A stretch of DNA of 50,401 nt from F1-60-MAGs104 sp964355975 (GTDB lineage Bacteria > Planctomycetota > Phycisphaerae > Phycisphaerales > SM1A02). Below are positions 50,286 through 50,401 of this stretch, piece after piece. Made by a program: the position numbers and the translations under genes. The DNA lies in assembly GCA_964355975.1 (NCBI GenBank), contig CAYHFW010000017.1, forward strand, positions 1 through 50,401. The letters are read 5' to 3'. The notes beneath the pieces were generated by a model. It was not told where the DNA came from. It ran no database searches and worked only from the letters and a program-made list of their open reading frames with translations. Every line of letters starts with the position of its first letter. The first letter of the stretch is position 1.

Positions 50286-50401
50286 CGAGCGAGGTCGTGC
50301 AAGACAGCAGAGAAGCGCGGGCACGCAACCGAGAGATCGCAAGACCCCAAGACAGTGTGAGCGCGGCGGAATGCTTCACTCGGCGCTCAAACAGCCCTCG
50401 C
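50286..50401. other. right edge, possible start of a next gene
   Basis: The 116 bp after the LptC-like gene hold a GTG at 50358 and an ATG at 50371 in different frames, both open to the edge. Too short to tell which, if either, is a gene. Confidence 0.2.

Overview
The window reads as a chromosomal segment from a GC-rich member of the Planctomycetota, most likely Phycisphaerae-like. This is inferred from gene content, not from a marker tree. Supporting signs are a secreted protein with DCNANGIPDSCD calcium-binding repeats, a dockerin-like pair and an FGE-like domain; an ExbB/ExbD/VWA/TPR gene cluster; very large LptC/OstA-like and coiled-coil envelope proteins; and frequent GTG/TTG starts. There is no rRNA, IS element, phage or CRISPR. 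One tRNA gene is present.

Layout. (1) 164-8113, minus strand: an arginine operon argR-argC-argB-argF-argG-argH(A)-argJ behind a sigma70-type promoter overlapped by two ARG-box-like operators. argH is fused to a GNAT N-acetylglutamate synthase-like domain. argD is not in the window. (2) 8168-15537, minus strand: information-processing genes pyrH, frr, nrdR, thrS and infC, interrupted by a secreted parallel beta-helix/PA14 protein. (3) 15565-24521, plus strand: a seven-gene, tightly coupled envelope cluster (VWA protein, exported protein, ExbB/TolQ-like, two ExbD-like, helical-repeat protein, large membrane protein). This is the best candidate for an undescribed system. (4) 24525-30282, minus strand: a PLP-dependent Cys/Met metabolism enzyme, ssb, then the group tRNA-Gln, glmU (N-terminal half only), prs, rplY, pth, rpsF, ended by a clear terminator and a 14-bp tandem repeat.

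(5) 30283-32531: a highly structured non-coding stretch, aat, and an AbiEi/DUF559-type gene flanked by two copies of a 50-bp palindromic element that looks like a mobile cassette. (6) 32609-35048: a potential G-quadruplex leader, the multidomain secreted protein, and a 50-bp perfect palindrome acting as a bidirectional terminator. (7) 35085-41196: ychF, then the Rod-type cell-wall pair (PBP2 and RodA), rsmG and a compositionally different methyltransferase. (8) 41226-46275, minus strand: exported hypothetical proteins, a fatty acid desaturase, an LpxL/HtrB-type acyltransferase and a membrane-anchored coiled-coil protein. (9) 46422-50285, plus strand: rpsT, a CPBP protease and a giant LptC/LptA-like protein. 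The acyltransferase and the LptC-like protein point to a lipid A/LPS-type outer membrane. The PBP2/RodA pair points to peptidoglycan synthesis.

Many adjacent genes share ATGA or GTGA stop/start overlaps, so translational coupling seems to be a general habit here. Start codons were chosen from overlaps, ribosome-binding sites and family N-termini. Functions rest on motifs visible by eye. No database search was possible.
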